Below, piece after piece: positions 44,516 to 53,165 of a DNA stretch of 64,000 bases. This stretch comes from an uncultured Methylococcaceae bacterium (lineage in GTDB: Bacteria > Pseudomonadota > Gammaproteobacteria > Methylococcales > Methylococcaceae). A program made the position numbers and the translations under genes. The stretch spans positions 1 to 64,000 of the forward strand of contig CAIOOA010000136.1 in assembly GCA_903859815.1 (NCBI GenBank), given 5' to 3'. Position 1 is the first letter of the stretch. Each line of letters begins with the position of its first letter. The notes beneath the pieces are model-generated. The model was not told the origin of the DNA. It saw nothing but the letters and a program-made list of their open reading frames with translations, and did not search any database.

Positions 44516-45547
44516 CTAAAACAAATACCCCGCAACCGCCTCAAACCCCGGTATCTTGGCTTTCGGTTTGAAAGAGGGAACTTGCCAGGCTTGATCGTCC
44601 TGCCCTAGGATATGTTTTGCCAGCCATAAGCCTTGACTGCGTACCGGGGTGACATAGGCATAAAGCTTGCCGTCTGGCAGTTCAGCGGAATCGCCTATCG
44701 CGTAAACATCATGGTCGGAGGTGCTGGTGAGGAATTCATCGACGACAATACCTCGGCGCGTTTCCAAGCCTGCCTCAATTGCTAGTTCAATCCTAGGCCG
44801 GAAACCGCAAGCCACGATGATGCCATGAAAGCCTTGCACCGTTTCACTCTCCAGATTGACTGACAAATCCATCTCAGAGCCAGAGAAACCCCGCACGGCT
44901 TTATCTAACAGCACTTCGATGCCAAGCTTGTCGCGTAGCACTCCGAGCAAGTTGACGGAATCCTCCTCGACCAATTGCCTTTCCATCAAACGGGGCAAGG
45001 CGTGAAACAACACTACCTCATCTCCGGCTTTGGACAAATCTGCGGAAATCTCACAGCCTATTAGCCCGCCGCCAATCACCGCCCAACGTGGTCGGGGGTG
45101 ACGGGAAAGGATTTTTTCGCGCTGACGGCGAAGTTTGACCAAGTCCTCCAAGCTGTTCAGCACATTGAACAGGCTTGCTTGGGCGCGGAAAGGCGGGGGA
45201 ATCAGGGCATCAGAACCCGTTGCCAACACGACTTTGTCGTAACTTAGCGGAGTTTCTATCCCATTTTTGCGAAAATGCAGCGTCTTGGACGAGCGATCCA
45301 AGCGCAGCACTTCCGCCCCGCTTTCCACAGCGATATCGGCGGCGACTAAAGCCGCAAACGATTTAAGCACAATTTTGGTTTCGATGTCGCCACGACTGAA
45401 GCCATGTGAAAGCAGCGGCCTTGAATAATACCCACAGTTTTCGCGAGTTAACAAGGTGACATACAGTTGGCGTTCAAGTTTGCGAATTTCCTCGGCGAAC
45501 GTGACACCCGCTATTCCCGACCCTATCACGGCTACGTGCATTGACAT
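44516..45547 (-). CDS. Rubredoxin-NAD(+) reductase family flavoprotein
   Basis: A protein of 343 residues of the pyridine nucleotide-disulfide oxidoreductase group. The FAD motif is G-S-G-I-A-G-V-T-F-A-E-E near the start, the NAD(H) motif is I-G-G-G-L-I-G-C-E-I near residue 160, and V-Y-A-I-G-D-S-A-E-L is the second FAD contact. It would pass electrons from NADH to rubredoxin. The rubredoxin gene lies 13 bp upstream on the same strand and mtdB just beyond, so the three form an operon mtdB-rub-reductase. No disulfide redox Cys pair is seen, which fits rubredoxin reductase. Confidence 0.82.
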   Translation of the reverse strand: MSMHVAVIGSGIAGVTFAEEIRKLERQLYVTLLTRENCGYYSRPLLSHGFSRGDIETKIVLKSFAALVAADIAVESGAEVLRLDRSSKTLHFRKNGIETPLSYDKVVLATGSDALIPPPFRAQASLFNVLNSLEDLVKLRRQREKILSRHPRPRWAVIGGGLIGCEISADLSKAGDEVVLFHALPRLMERQLVEEDSVNLLGVLRDKLGIEVLLDKAVRGFSGSEMDLSVNLESETVQGFHGIIVACGFRPRIELAIEAGLETRRGIVVDEFLTSTSDHDVYAIGDSAELPDGKLYAYVTPVRSQGLWLAKHILGQDDQAWQVPSFKPKAKIPGFEAVAGYLF

Positions 45548-45560
45548 GAGTGTGTTCCGC

Positions 45561-45731
45561 TTAATCGGCCATCAATTCAAAATCATCCTTGCTGGCCCCG
45601 CAATCGGGGCAAACCCAGTCTTCGGGTATGTCTTCCCAACGAGTTCCCGGAAGTAAATTGGAATCGGGGTCACCCGTTTCTTCGTCATAAATGTATCCAC
45701 ACACGACACACCAGTATTTCTTATAAGTCAT
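45561..45731 (-). CDS. Rubredoxin
   Basis: A 56-residue protein: [21 protein letters not shown], then [15 protein letters not shown]. The two C-x-x-C-G knuckles hold one Fe with four Cys ligands. It is a small electron carrier for the adjacent reductase. It lies 16 bp after mtdB and 13 bp before the reductase. The electron acceptor is not visible; rubrerythrin, an alkane-hydroxylase-like enzyme or oxidative stress enzymes are options. Confidence 0.95.
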   Translation of the reverse strand: MTYKKYWCVVCGYIYDEETGDPDSNLLPGTRWEDIPEDWVCPDCGASKDDFELMAD

Positions 45732-45747
45732 TGTTTTCTCCGTTGAG

Positions 45748-46608
45748 TTAAGCCATTTCTTTGGCGGTTTTAAAAATTTCTTCGGCGTCTAGGATTAAAT
45801 CATTTTGCTCGAACAGGCGGGCGACGCAAGCGCGTTGTAGGGCAAGTTTGAGGCTGCCAAAACCTAAAGCACCCCAAGCTATTTTGCCATGACGCAGGAT
45901 GCCACGATCCATCATATCCATGCCTCCTATCCCTAAAGGCGGCGTGGTGTTGGCATCGGCGATCAATTCCAACGTTGGGCTATCCCGCCAGTGTTCCTCG
46001 TGTAGCAACTCAACCCCTGCTGCGCCCGTTGCGAACACAATGTGCGCCCCTTCAATGAGTTTGGCGCGGGTTTCCAGGTCGGCGGCGGCAGCGGGTGTCA
46101 ATTCGATGCCAAAGCGAAGCTTCATGTCATGGCACACTTTTTCGGCTTGAGGCAATTGGCGGGAGGAGACAATGACCTCAGCAGCGCCTTCCAAGGCAAG
46201 CATGATTGCGGCCCGCTGCCCCACCGGTCCTGTGCCAGCCAAGACCACCGCTTTTTTTCCCGCAATATTGTTGCTGCCAACCATTTTGGCGACGGCTGCT
46301 GCGGCTGTGGTATTGCTGCCGTTGCTATCAAGCATCACCGAAACCCGAAAATTGCCAAAGAATTTAGCTTTAATGGCTTCCAATAAGGCTTGGCCGGCGG
46401 ACATATTGCTGCCGCCGATAAAAAGGGCCGTGTTTTTCTTATCCTTGGGGGCGCGGGTGAAAATGGCTCCCTCGACCAGTGCGCCCACAGTGTCCGGGGT
46501 CAGTCCGCCATGTCCGATCACTTGGTCGGCACCACCATCGTAGGCAACCACAGTGTCGAACACCGATGGCCGCGGGTCGGTGTCTAATTGAAATAATAAC
46601 TTTTTCAT
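45748..46608 (-). CDS. mtdB: NAD(P)-dependent methylene-tetrahydromethanopterin dehydrogenase
   Basis: A protein of 286 residues in the MtdB/MtdA family. It oxidises methylene-H4MPT to methenyl-H4MPT in formaldehyde oxidation. [17 protein letters not shown] is the typical N-terminus, [11 protein letters not shown] the substrate region, and [14 protein letters not shown] the Rossmann loop. AGGA lies upstream of ATG 46608; an in-frame ATG at 46623 is less likely. The presence of this gene is the main evidence for a methylotrophic lifestyle. Confidence 0.9.
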   Translation of the reverse strand: MKKLLFQLDTDPRPSVFDTVVAYDGGADQVIGHGGLTPDTVGALVEGAIFTRAPKDKKNTALFIGGSNMSAGQALLEAIKAKFFGNFRVSVMLDSNGSNTTAAAAVAKMVGSNNIAGKKAVVLAGTGPVGQRAAIMLALEGAAEVIVSSRQLPQAEKVCHDMKLRFGIELTPAAAADLETRAKLIEGAHIVFATGAAGVELLHEEHWRDSPTLELIADANTTPPLGIGGMDMMDRGILRHGKIAWGALGFGSLKLALQRACVARLFEQNDLILDAEEIFKTAKEMA

Positions 46609-46784
46609 TAAATATCCTGTCATTGATGACTAGACGCAAAAGTCTGGCATCAGGGGTTGGTCCATAGAGTGACAATTATATATTCCTTAGCGAGACAGCA
46701 GAAGTTTTAGGTCTAGTGTTTGGCACTGCTTTATAATCAGAGTCTATTTTAAAGCATTTAGCGAATAATCAGGAGAGCCTTCGT

Positions 46785-47408
46785 ATGATTAAAGACAAAC
46801 CGATTCAGCAGTTTCTCGATGAACTCGCCAGCAAAGCACCCACTCCGGGCGGTGGCAGTGCGGCAGCGATCATGGGTGCCATGGGTGCGGCGCTGGTTAG
46901 CATGGTTTGCAACCTGACCATAGGCAAAAAAAACTACGCAGAAGTTGACGTGGACATGCAAGCCATTTTGGCAAGGTCGGAACTCTTGCGGACTAGTTTA
47001 ACCGATATGATACGGGCAGATGTGGATGTGTTTGGTCAAGTCATGGAAGCCTATGGAATGCCCAAGGATAGCGTTGAAGAGAAATTATTGCGTAGCGAGG
47101 CAATCCAAGCCGCGCTGAAGGCGGCTACAGACGTGCCTTTAGCTTGTGCCAAGGCCAGTGCCGAGGTGATAGCACTCAGTCGGATTGTGGCAGAAAAAGG
47201 CAACAAAAATGTAGTGAGCGACGCCGGTGTGGCGGATTTGGCAGGTTATGCAGCATTGAAAAGTGCTGCGTTGAATGTATTTGTCAATATTTCCTCCATC
47301 AAGGATGAGGCTTTTGCGCAGGACCGATTGGCCCAAATCAACACGCTCTTGGCGGATAATGAACTATCTGCTGCGGAAATTTACACGGCTGTGAAAAGCA
47401 AACTCTGA
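46785..47408 (+). CDS. fchA: Methenyltetrahydrofolate cyclohydrolase
   Basis: A protein of 207 residues of the formiminotransferase-cyclodeaminase-like FchA type: A-S-K-A-P-T-P-G-G-G-S-A-A-A-I, then M-G-A-A-L-V-S-M-V-C-N-L-T. It hydrolyses methenyl-H4F to formyl-H4F in C1 metabolism. It is divergent from mtdB, with 176 bp between the two starts that should hold both promoters. AGGAGAG precedes the ATG. Confidence 0.92.
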   Translation: MIKDKPIQQFLDELASKAPTPGGGSAAAIMGAMGAALVSMVCNLTIGKKNYAEVDVDMQAILARSELLRTSLTDMIRADVDVFGQVMEAYGMPKDSVEEKLLRSEAIQAALKAATDVPLACAKASAEVIALSRIVAEKGNKNVVSDAGVADLAGYAALKSAALNVFVNISSIKDEAFAQDRLAQINTLLADNELSAAEIYTAVKSKL

Positions 47409-47427
47409 AATCAGGAAAATCTAACTC

Positions 47428-48360
47428 ATGACCTTTACCCGTTTAATGTTGTTGCCTCTATTGCTGGCCTTGCTGTTGCCTTCGGTTTACGCCGAGGAAC
47501 CTGAGCAAAAAGTTTCAGACCCAAGGACAGAGGCATTGCAACGTGAATTTGAAGCTGCATCCCAACTGATGAAACAAGCTCAGCAGAAGGGTCCCGTTGA
47601 CATTCCCCTGCTCGATCAAGCAGTCTTGCATTTGCCGAAGGGGTACACCTTCGTCCCCAAGGCGGCTGCTGCACAGTTTATGGCAACCATGGGCAATCAG
47701 GTTGATGACAACTTTTTAGGGTTGATTCTACCCGAGGCGGAAGAAGCGGATTGGGGGGCAGTGTTAAATTACGAAAAGTCTGGTTATATTCGTGACGACG
47801 ACGCGAAAAGTTGGAACGTCGAGGATATGCTAAAAAGCATCAGGGAAAGCACGGAAGAATCAAACCAGACCCGCACCAGCCGTGGCCTACCCGGATTGGA
47901 CGTGGTGGGCTGGGCTGAAGCGCCCAATTATGATGACCTCAACCATCGTTTAGTTTGGGCATTGACCGTCAGCAACCAAGGCGCACCGGCAGACGAACCG
48001 AAAAGTGTCAATTACAACACCTACGCTTTGGGAAGAGATGGATTTTTCAGCTTGAATTTAGTGACCGCCAGCAACGAGTTGAATCAGCGCAAACCAGACG
48101 CGGAACAATTGCTGGCAGCGCTTGAGTTCAATTCAGGCAAACGCTACCAAGACTTCAATGCCGACACCGATCCTACGGCGGGATTTGGTTTGGCAGCTTT
48201 GGTGGGTGGTGCTTTTCTCGCCAAAAAGTTTGGATTGTTCGCGATTGCTTCGCTGTTTATTGCTAAGTTTGGCAAATTCATACTCATTGCCGCTGCTGCC
48301 TTGTTTGGAATTTTCGGCAAACGTTTCGGTGCAAAGAAAGGCGGAGGGATGGATGCCTAA
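47428..48360 (+). CDS. DUF2167 family membrane protein
   Basis: A protein of 310 residues. The N-terminal signal peptide (L-L-L-A-L-L-L-P-S-V-Y-A) and the sequences V-L-H-L-P-K-G-Y-T-F, L-I-L-P-E-A-E-E-A-D-W, and Y-N-T-Y-A-L-G-R-D-G-F-F-S match DUF2167. Two C-terminal membrane helices end in a basic G-K-R-F-G-A-K-K-G. The family is membrane-anchored with a large periplasmic domain and no established function. It follows fchA after 19 bp on the same strand, so it may be co-transcribed. Confidence 0.85.
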   Translation: MTFTRLMLLPLLLALLLPSVYAEEPEQKVSDPRTEALQREFEAASQLMKQAQQKGPVDIPLLDQAVLHLPKGYTFVPKAAAAQFMATMGNQVDDNFLGLILPEAEEADWGAVLNYEKSGYIRDDDAKSWNVEDMLKSIRESTEESNQTRTSRGLPGLDVVGWAEAPNYDDLNHRLVWALTVSNQGAPADEPKSVNYNTYALGRDGFFSLNLVTASNELNQRKPDAEQLLAALEFNSGKRYQDFNADTDPTAGFGLAALVGGAFLAKKFGLFAIASLFIAKFGKFILIAAAALFGIFGKRFGAKKGGGMDA

Positions 48361-48403
48361 AGTGAGCATTTGTCAAAACTCACCCAACTGAACTTTTTTA
48401 CAT

Positions 48404-48590
48404 AGCATTGGAGCGTCAAAGCTTGCTTTGACAGGCATAGCATTGGAGCGTCAAAGCTTGCTTTGACAGGCATAGCATCGGGAGCGTCAAAGCTTGTTTT
48501 GACAAACATAGCATTGGAGCGTCAAAGCTTGCTTTGACAGGTGAAGCAGGCGGCATTGTTAATTCTTTTGTCAAAGTAAGTGTTGACGCT
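48404..48590. repeat. Array of four direct hairpin repeats plus one inverted degenerate copy
   Basis: The core GTCAAAGCTTGCTTTGAC (stem GTCAAAG/CTTTGAC, loop CTTG) occurs at 48415, 48450, 48486 (one change) and 48521, each preceded by GGAGC; spacings are 35, 36 and 35 bp, with GGCATAGCATT-type linkers. A fifth degenerate copy at about 48568-48589 is in inverted orientation. The same core recurs at 59637-59824. Confidence 0.92.
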
Positions 48591-48642
48591 CACATCAAGC
48601 AGGTAAAAATAATCTTCAGCATCCCGTACCTAACATCAGTCA

Positions 48643-49494
48643 TTAAAGCTGTTGCTTTATTTCTTGGGCCATCTGGTACATGAGATCGTCCTTGTTTGGA
48701 TAAAGTGCATCCCTAGGCACTTGGGGGAAGGTTTCGCTGTTCCAAAAGTCTTTCGGGTGGAAATAAAACTTTGCCACAAGTCGCAGCCCAAAATCTACCT
48801 CGTAGGCTTGGTAAGAGTCTGATTTCATGAAGCTATCATATTCAGGATATTCGCCAAGCAGATAACCTTCTTGAATATGTGGGCGAATGGCTTGGGGCGG
48901 ACACACGCTAGACAGGCGAATGGTTTGAATGCCGGCCTCGGAACTTGCGGTGATTCCCCCGCTTATATTGGGTATGCCGAGCACATAAATAAAGGCTTTG
49001 TCATTGTGATTGTCCATGGAAGCAAACGACGCGGCGATGCGTATCGAATGAGTCACATCCAATAGCGGCGTGGCGCAAATTTCATAATGTTGGATGATCG
49101 CCCAGCGCAGGACACGATTGCGCTGAATGGGTCCTTTTCCCAAAAAATTATGGCTCACATAAGCCTCAGTCAGCTTTTCCTCAGCAATTTGCAAGGTTTC
49201 AAAGCGTTTAAGTAAGACTTCCTTGCTGGGGTTTCTACCCTTGGCATCAGGCCGAAACAGACTGGATTTGATCGTGGTGTTTTTCTGTCGATTGGGAAAA
49301 TCCCCATTTTGTCCGCGAAACAGCAGCACGTTATTTCGGTTTCTGAATTGAAGTTCGGCTATTTTAGTGGCGAGGTCCAAATAAGACTTGACTAGGCAAC
49401 CTTGCCCTTTACGCACATCAGTATTGCTGGCAACTTTGATTGATCCGCTTTCGTCGAAAAATGACCAAAGCTCGTATTTTCCAATAGTTTCCAT
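48643..49494 (-). CDS. FRG-domain protein
   Basis: A protein of 283 residues. L-L-F-R-G-Q-N-G-D-F near residue 58 and R-W-A-I-I-Q-H-Y-E-I-C-A-T-P-L-L-D-V-T-H near 130 are the FRG signature, followed by S-I-R-I-A-A-S-F-A-S. FRG is a widespread domain often found in defence or mobile contexts, but its biochemical activity is not established. No signal peptide or membrane helix is seen. The gene sits between the first hairpin array and a methyltransferase gene. The start is ATG 49494. Confidence 0.78.
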   Translation of the reverse strand: METIGKYELWSFFDESGSIKVASNTDVRKGQGCLVKSYLDLATKIAELQFRNRNNVLLFRGQNGDFPNRQKNTTIKSSLFRPDAKGRNPSKEVLLKRFETLQIAEEKLTEAYVSHNFLGKGPIQRNRVLRWAIIQHYEICATPLLDVTHSIRIAASFASMDNHNDKAFIYVLGIPNISGGITASSEAGIQTIRLSSVCPPQAIRPHIQEGYLLGEYPEYDSFMKSDSYQAYEVDFGLRLVAKFYFHPKDFWNSETFPQVPRDALYPNKDDLMYQMAQEIKQQL

Positions 49495-49556
49495 GTTAAT
49501 TCTCTCTAAAATTGTCTGAGTTGGGCGTACAGGGTATCATACGCCCATCTGATTGC

Positions 49557-50483
49557 TTACGATTCGGTAATTTTCCTAGCCATTATGTTCAGGCTTCCTA
49601 GCACTGCCAAAGGGCCAAGCAAACTTGCAATTTGCATAACCACCTCATCCGAATCTATGCAGAATTCAGTTTTGATATAATCATAATCAGAGGAACATGC
49701 TGTGCTATTTATTCGCTCGGTTTGAAATCCAGTATCTTTCAATAGCATTTGCAATGTCTGTTTGGAAAAGTAATATAAATGGCCAGGAAAGTGCCTCCAT
49801 TCCCATTTATCGAGTTTGTGGCGGCCTAGGAATCCTCCTCCATTAGGCACGTATATAACCAGTAAACCTCCCAATTTTAATAAGCGATTGGCAAATTGCA
49901 CGGTTCTTTTCGGGTGGAGATTATGTTCTAGACTATGGCCCATCAATATAATATCGAAACTATTCATCTCCAATGATTTGGTTGCTTCTTCCAAATCTCC
50001 ATTGATATAATTCAAATTCAGTGAGTTACGAGCGAAATCAGTTTGTGCTTTACCGAGTTCAACACCAATGACATCCCATTCTTTCAACTGTTTGGCGCTA
50101 TATAGCATATAGCCAAATCCTGGCCCGACCTCCAAAAAACGTATAGGTTTCCCATCATTATGATAGTATGGGTTGTTTTGCTGGTAGACGTTTTCTAAAA
50201 GGCTGAGGTGACCACGATCCTCTTCCATTCGTTCTTTTGTCAACTGTCCATACCAATCAACCATACTTGTTGTATAGCTATCTTCAGATTGCGAGGTATA
50301 GTAGGATTGTAAGGCAGCTTCACTAGGCTGAGGATTATAAAAAATGAGATCGCATTCATTGCAGCGTACAATGTTTGAAATTTCATCCGCTAGCAAATGC
50401 GTGTAATGATTAGAGCCACATAGATCACAACGAACTAACGAAAGAGAATCGATCAATTCATCCTTTATGCTTAATTGGGTCAT
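49557..50483 (-). CDS. Class I SAM-dependent methyltransferase with N-terminal zinc-like knuckles
   Basis: A protein of 308 residues. Residues about 18-45 carry two C-x-x-C pairs (R-C-D-L-C-G-S, R-C-N-E-C-D-L-I-F), probably a zinc ribbon. The methyltransferase domain has motif I F-L-E-V-G-P-G-F-G-Y and L-M-G-H-S-L-E-H. This layout occurs in sugar C-methyltransferase-like and natural-product methyltransferases, frequently near surface polysaccharide genes. No such genes lie next to it. Substrate unknown. Confidence 0.75.
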   Translation of the reverse strand: MTQLSIKDELIDSLSLVRCDLCGSNHYTHLLADEISNIVRCNECDLIFYNPQPSEAALQSYYTSQSEDSYTTSMVDWYGQLTKERMEEDRGHLSLLENVYQQNNPYYHNDGKPIRFLEVGPGFGYMLYSAKQLKEWDVIGVELGKAQTDFARNSLNLNYINGDLEEATKSLEMNSFDIILMGHSLEHNLHPKRTVQFANRLLKLGGLLVIYVPNGGGFLGRHKLDKWEWRHFPGHLYYFSKQTLQMLLKDTGFQTERINSTACSSDYDYIKTEFCIDSDEVVMQIASLLGPLAVLGSLNIMARKITES

Positions 50484-50589
50484 AGAGAATCACTTAATAA
50501 TGTTAATAACGCATGAATACTGACATCCCGCAAGTAATTTAACCCTTGACGGTCTTTTTGTAAATAAGACGATCGCTAATTTAAGTAGA

Positions 50590-50680
50590 TAGGAGAAAAT
50601 TACGTGAATGACAAAAAAGCCTGTGGGATGCCCTTTCCACTTCGCCAAAAGTTTCGCCCATGCCGATCATAGCACGGATT
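50590..50680 (+). pseudogene. Decayed duplicate of the hflK 5' end
   Basis: TAGGAGAAAATTACGTGAAT through CCCATGCCGATCAT closely parallels 51191-51280, the ribosome-binding site and first 25 codons of hflK. Shared blocks are TAGGAGAAA, GTGGGATGC/ATGGGATGC, TTCGCCAAAAGT and CCCATGCCGATCAT. The copy is frameshifted near 50610 and stops after about 22 codons. It lies about 600 bp before the real gene, separated by a repeat element. Confidence 0.75.
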
Positions 50681-50738
50681 GATTTAAGGGAGTGCAAGGC
50701 ATGGCTTGCACTCAGCAGTTCTCATTTTGGCGTGGAAG

Positions 50739-50880
50739 CCGTCATTCCGGCATGGACTACCGGAATCCAGTGCCATGGACGGTATCGGGTCGGCTGCGTA
50801 AGTGTTTGATTAAGCGCTGTGAGTGAACCCAAGTTTTACGTCCATGTGACTGGATTCCTGCTTCCCGGCAGGAATGACGG
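50739..50880. repeat. 142-bp element with nested inverted ends (miniature repeat)
   Basis: It starts CCGTCATTCC and ends GGAATGACGG, with inner arms GGAATCCAGT (50762) and ACTGGATTCC (50849). The outer and inner arms are inverted with respect to each other, as in dispersed palindromic repeats or small non-autonomous elements. It lies between the decayed hflK copy and hflK. It holds no convincing gene. Confidence 0.7.
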
Positions 50881-51205
50881 GTTATACATCAACGCTTTGC
50901 CTCATAATGAGAATTGCTGGGCTTGCACCCGGTTGCTGCAAATTTCTAACTCTACAATTCGCCCACTCAAGGTCTATTCTAGGCGACGCCCGATGGGAAT
51001 GATCCAGCAGCTTCTCCATCTGTCGATTTGAACCCAGATTCTAATAAGATTTACTCTGTTTCATATTTGTTGTCAATTATTTTCTAAATCGGAGTTAAGC
51101 TTGGCAGCCTATCCTAGGCTCCAAAATAGTTCAGGTCGATTGTAGAATGTGATACAACAGAGTGGCATCAAATCTGTTTGTTGCGATTGAATAGGAGAAA
51201 TTATC
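50881..51205. other. Intergenic leader of hflK
   Basis: No gene is seen. The last 120 bases are A+T-rich and end with TAGGAGAAATTATC, the ribosome-binding site of hflK. Any promoter is probably here, but none is clear-cut. Confidence 0.4.
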
Positions 51206-52195
51206 TTGAACACCCATAAAAATCCATGGGATGCGCTTCCCAGTTCGCCAAAAGTGTCACCCATGCCGATCATCATCGGGTTAATCGTCATTATTGCCGT
51301 TTGGACTTCTTATTACACGATACCCGCCGAGTCTGAGGGGGTATTGCTACGCTTTGGCAAATACATTGACAAAGTCCCCCCCGGACTACATTTCAAAATT
51401 CCTTTTGGGGTGGACAGTGTCGTCGCCATACCGACCCAAAGGCAACAAAAACTTGAATTTGGCTTTGCCACACCGGGCCATTCCAACCCCGACCAAGGGG
51501 GGTCTGAGCCGGCCAAGGAAAAATCCATGGTGACCGGGGATTTGAATTCGGCGCTAGTGGAGTGGATCGTCCAATATCGCATCACTGATCCAAAAAGTTA
51601 CTTATTTGACGTGCGTGAACCGGGGCAGACCCTGCGGGATATTTCCGAGTCCGTCATGCGTGAAGTCGTCGGCGACCGAACGGTGGACGAAATCATCACC
51701 ATAGGCCGTCAAGAAATTGAGGATACCGTGCTGCTGCGTATGACGGCTTTAGCCAAGCGCTATCAAATTGGTGTGACGATCAACCAAGTGCAATTGAAAA
51801 ACGTCAACCCGCCATTACCCGTGCAACCTTCTTTCAACGAGGTCAACCGGGCGCAGCAGGACCGCGAAAATTTAATTAACCTGGCCAATGGTGAATATAA
51901 CAAAGCCGTACCCCGCGCTCGTGGCGAAGCCGACCAGAAAATTCGAGCGGCTGAAGGTTATCGCTTCAAGCGGGTCAACGAGGCTGAAGGAGATGCGGCG
52001 GCTTTTACTGCGGTGCTGGAACAATATATCAAAGCGCCTGATGTCACTCGCACCCGCATATACCTTGAAACATTGGGGAATGTTCTGCCTCATGCCAAGC
52101 AGACTATCATCGTAGACGACACCGTCCAGCAAATTTTGCCCATGCTCCCTATGCCAGCCCAATTCCCGCCGCAAGCGGTGGAGGAACAAAAATGA
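51206..52195 (+). CDS. hflK: FtsH-associated membrane protein HflK
   Basis: A protein of 329 residues of the SPFH/prohibitin family. It has an N-terminal membrane helix (I-I-I-G-L-I-V-I-I-A-V-W-T-S-Y), then the SPFH domain (L-R-F-G-K-Y-I-D-K-V-P-P-G-L-H-F-K-I-P) and a coiled coil (R-A-A-E-G-Y-R-F-K-R-V-N-E-A-E-G-D). With HflC it forms a periplasmic cage that regulates the FtsH protease. The start is TTG 51206 with AGGAG upstream. Overlaps hflC by four bases. Confidence 0.92.
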   Translation: MNTHKNPWDALPSSPKVSPMPIIIGLIVIIAVWTSYYTIPAESEGVLLRFGKYIDKVPPGLHFKIPFGVDSVVAIPTQRQQKLEFGFATPGHSNPDQGGSEPAKEKSMVTGDLNSALVEWIVQYRITDPKSYLFDVREPGQTLRDISESVMREVVGDRTVDEIITIGRQEIEDTVLLRMTALAKRYQIGVTINQVQLKNVNPPLPVQPSFNEVNRAQQDRENLINLANGEYNKAVPRARGEADQKIRAAEGYRFKRVNEAEGDAAAFTAVLEQYIKAPDVTRTRIYLETLGNVLPHAKQTIIVDDTVQQILPMLPMPAQFPPQAVEEQK

Positions 52196-53160
52196 AATAT
52201 TCACCTTTAGCCATTTTAGCCCTGGCCTTTGTTGGCATTATTGTCTTGGTGTCCGCTTACACGGTGGACCAGACCGAGCAAGTCATCATTACCCAGTTCG
52301 GTAGGCCAGTGGGTGACCCCATCACCAACCCTGGTTTGCATTTCAAACTGCCTTTTGTGCAACAGGTCAACCGTTTTGACAAACGTTTTTTGGCTTGGGA
52401 CGGGCCATTGGTCGAAATGTCGACAAAAGACAAGACCTATATTCAAGTGGAAACTTTCGCACGTTGGCGCATCACCGACCCGATGCAGTATTACCTTAGA
52501 CTGCGCGATGAACGCAGTGCGCAATCCCGCTTGGAAGACATCTTGGGTAGCGAGACACGCACCGCCATCGCCCGACATGAACTCATCGAAGTGGTTCGAA
52601 CCGATAAGGACCGTCAACCCAAGGTGGATGAAAACCTAGCGGATGCCAGCGAAGGCGCCATTGGTTTGCTTAGGCCGATCCGCTTTGGTCGGGCGGAAAT
52701 TCAAAAGGGCATATTCGATGCCGCCTCCCCGAAACTGGCCGAGTTTGGCATCGAATTGCTGGATGTCCGCTTCAAACGCATCAATTACAACCCGGAAGTG
52801 CTTGAGCGCATTTATCAACGGATGATCAGCGAGCGCTTACAAATTGCGCAACGCTTCCGTTCCGAGGGCGAGGGCGAGGCTGCGCGTATCAACGGCAACA
52901 GGGATCGCGATATTAACGAGATAGCCTCCATGGCGTATAAGCAAGTGCAAGAAATTCGCGGCGAGGCGGATGCCAAAGCCACGGCCATTTATGCCAAAGC
53001 CTACACCCAAAAACCCGAGGCGGCGGAGTTTTATCGATTCTTGAAAAGCATGGAAACGTATGGAAAGGTCATCAATGGCGATTCCTCCATAGTATTATCC
53101 ACCAACAGTGAGCTTTTTTCTTTGCTCAAGCGAGTGGATGGCAAGGCTCGCCCACAATAG
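52192..53160 (+). CDS. hflC: FtsH-associated membrane protein HflC
   Basis: A protein of 322 residues, the partner of HflK. N-terminal membrane helix (L-A-I-L-A-L-A-F-V-G-I-I-V-L-V-S-A), the SPFH core (V-I-I-T-Q-F-G-R-P-V-G, P-G-L-H-F-K-L-P-F-V) and a C-terminal region with Y-R-F-L-K-S-M-E-T-Y are all typical. Its ATG overlaps the hflK stop, so the subunits are co-translated. It is convergent with the NiCoT-type gene, only 5 bp away. Confidence 0.94.
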   Translation: MKYSPLAILALAFVGIIVLVSAYTVDQTEQVIITQFGRPVGDPITNPGLHFKLPFVQQVNRFDKRFLAWDGPLVEMSTKDKTYIQVETFARWRITDPMQYYLRLRDERSAQSRLEDILGSETRTAIARHELIEVVRTDKDRQPKVDENLADASEGAIGLLRPIRFGRAEIQKGIFDAASPKLAEFGIELLDVRFKRINYNPEVLERIYQRMISERLQIAQRFRSEGEGEAARINGNRDRDINEIASMAYKQVQEIRGEADAKATAIYAKAYTQKPEAAEFYRFLKSMETYGKVINGDSSIVLSTNSELFSLLKRVDGKARPQ

Positions 53161-53165
53161 ATGTT

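Noticed and set aside
48404-48590. CRISPR array
   Set aside because: The units are 35-36 bp with nearly constant 12-base linkers, no unique spacers and no cas genes nearby.
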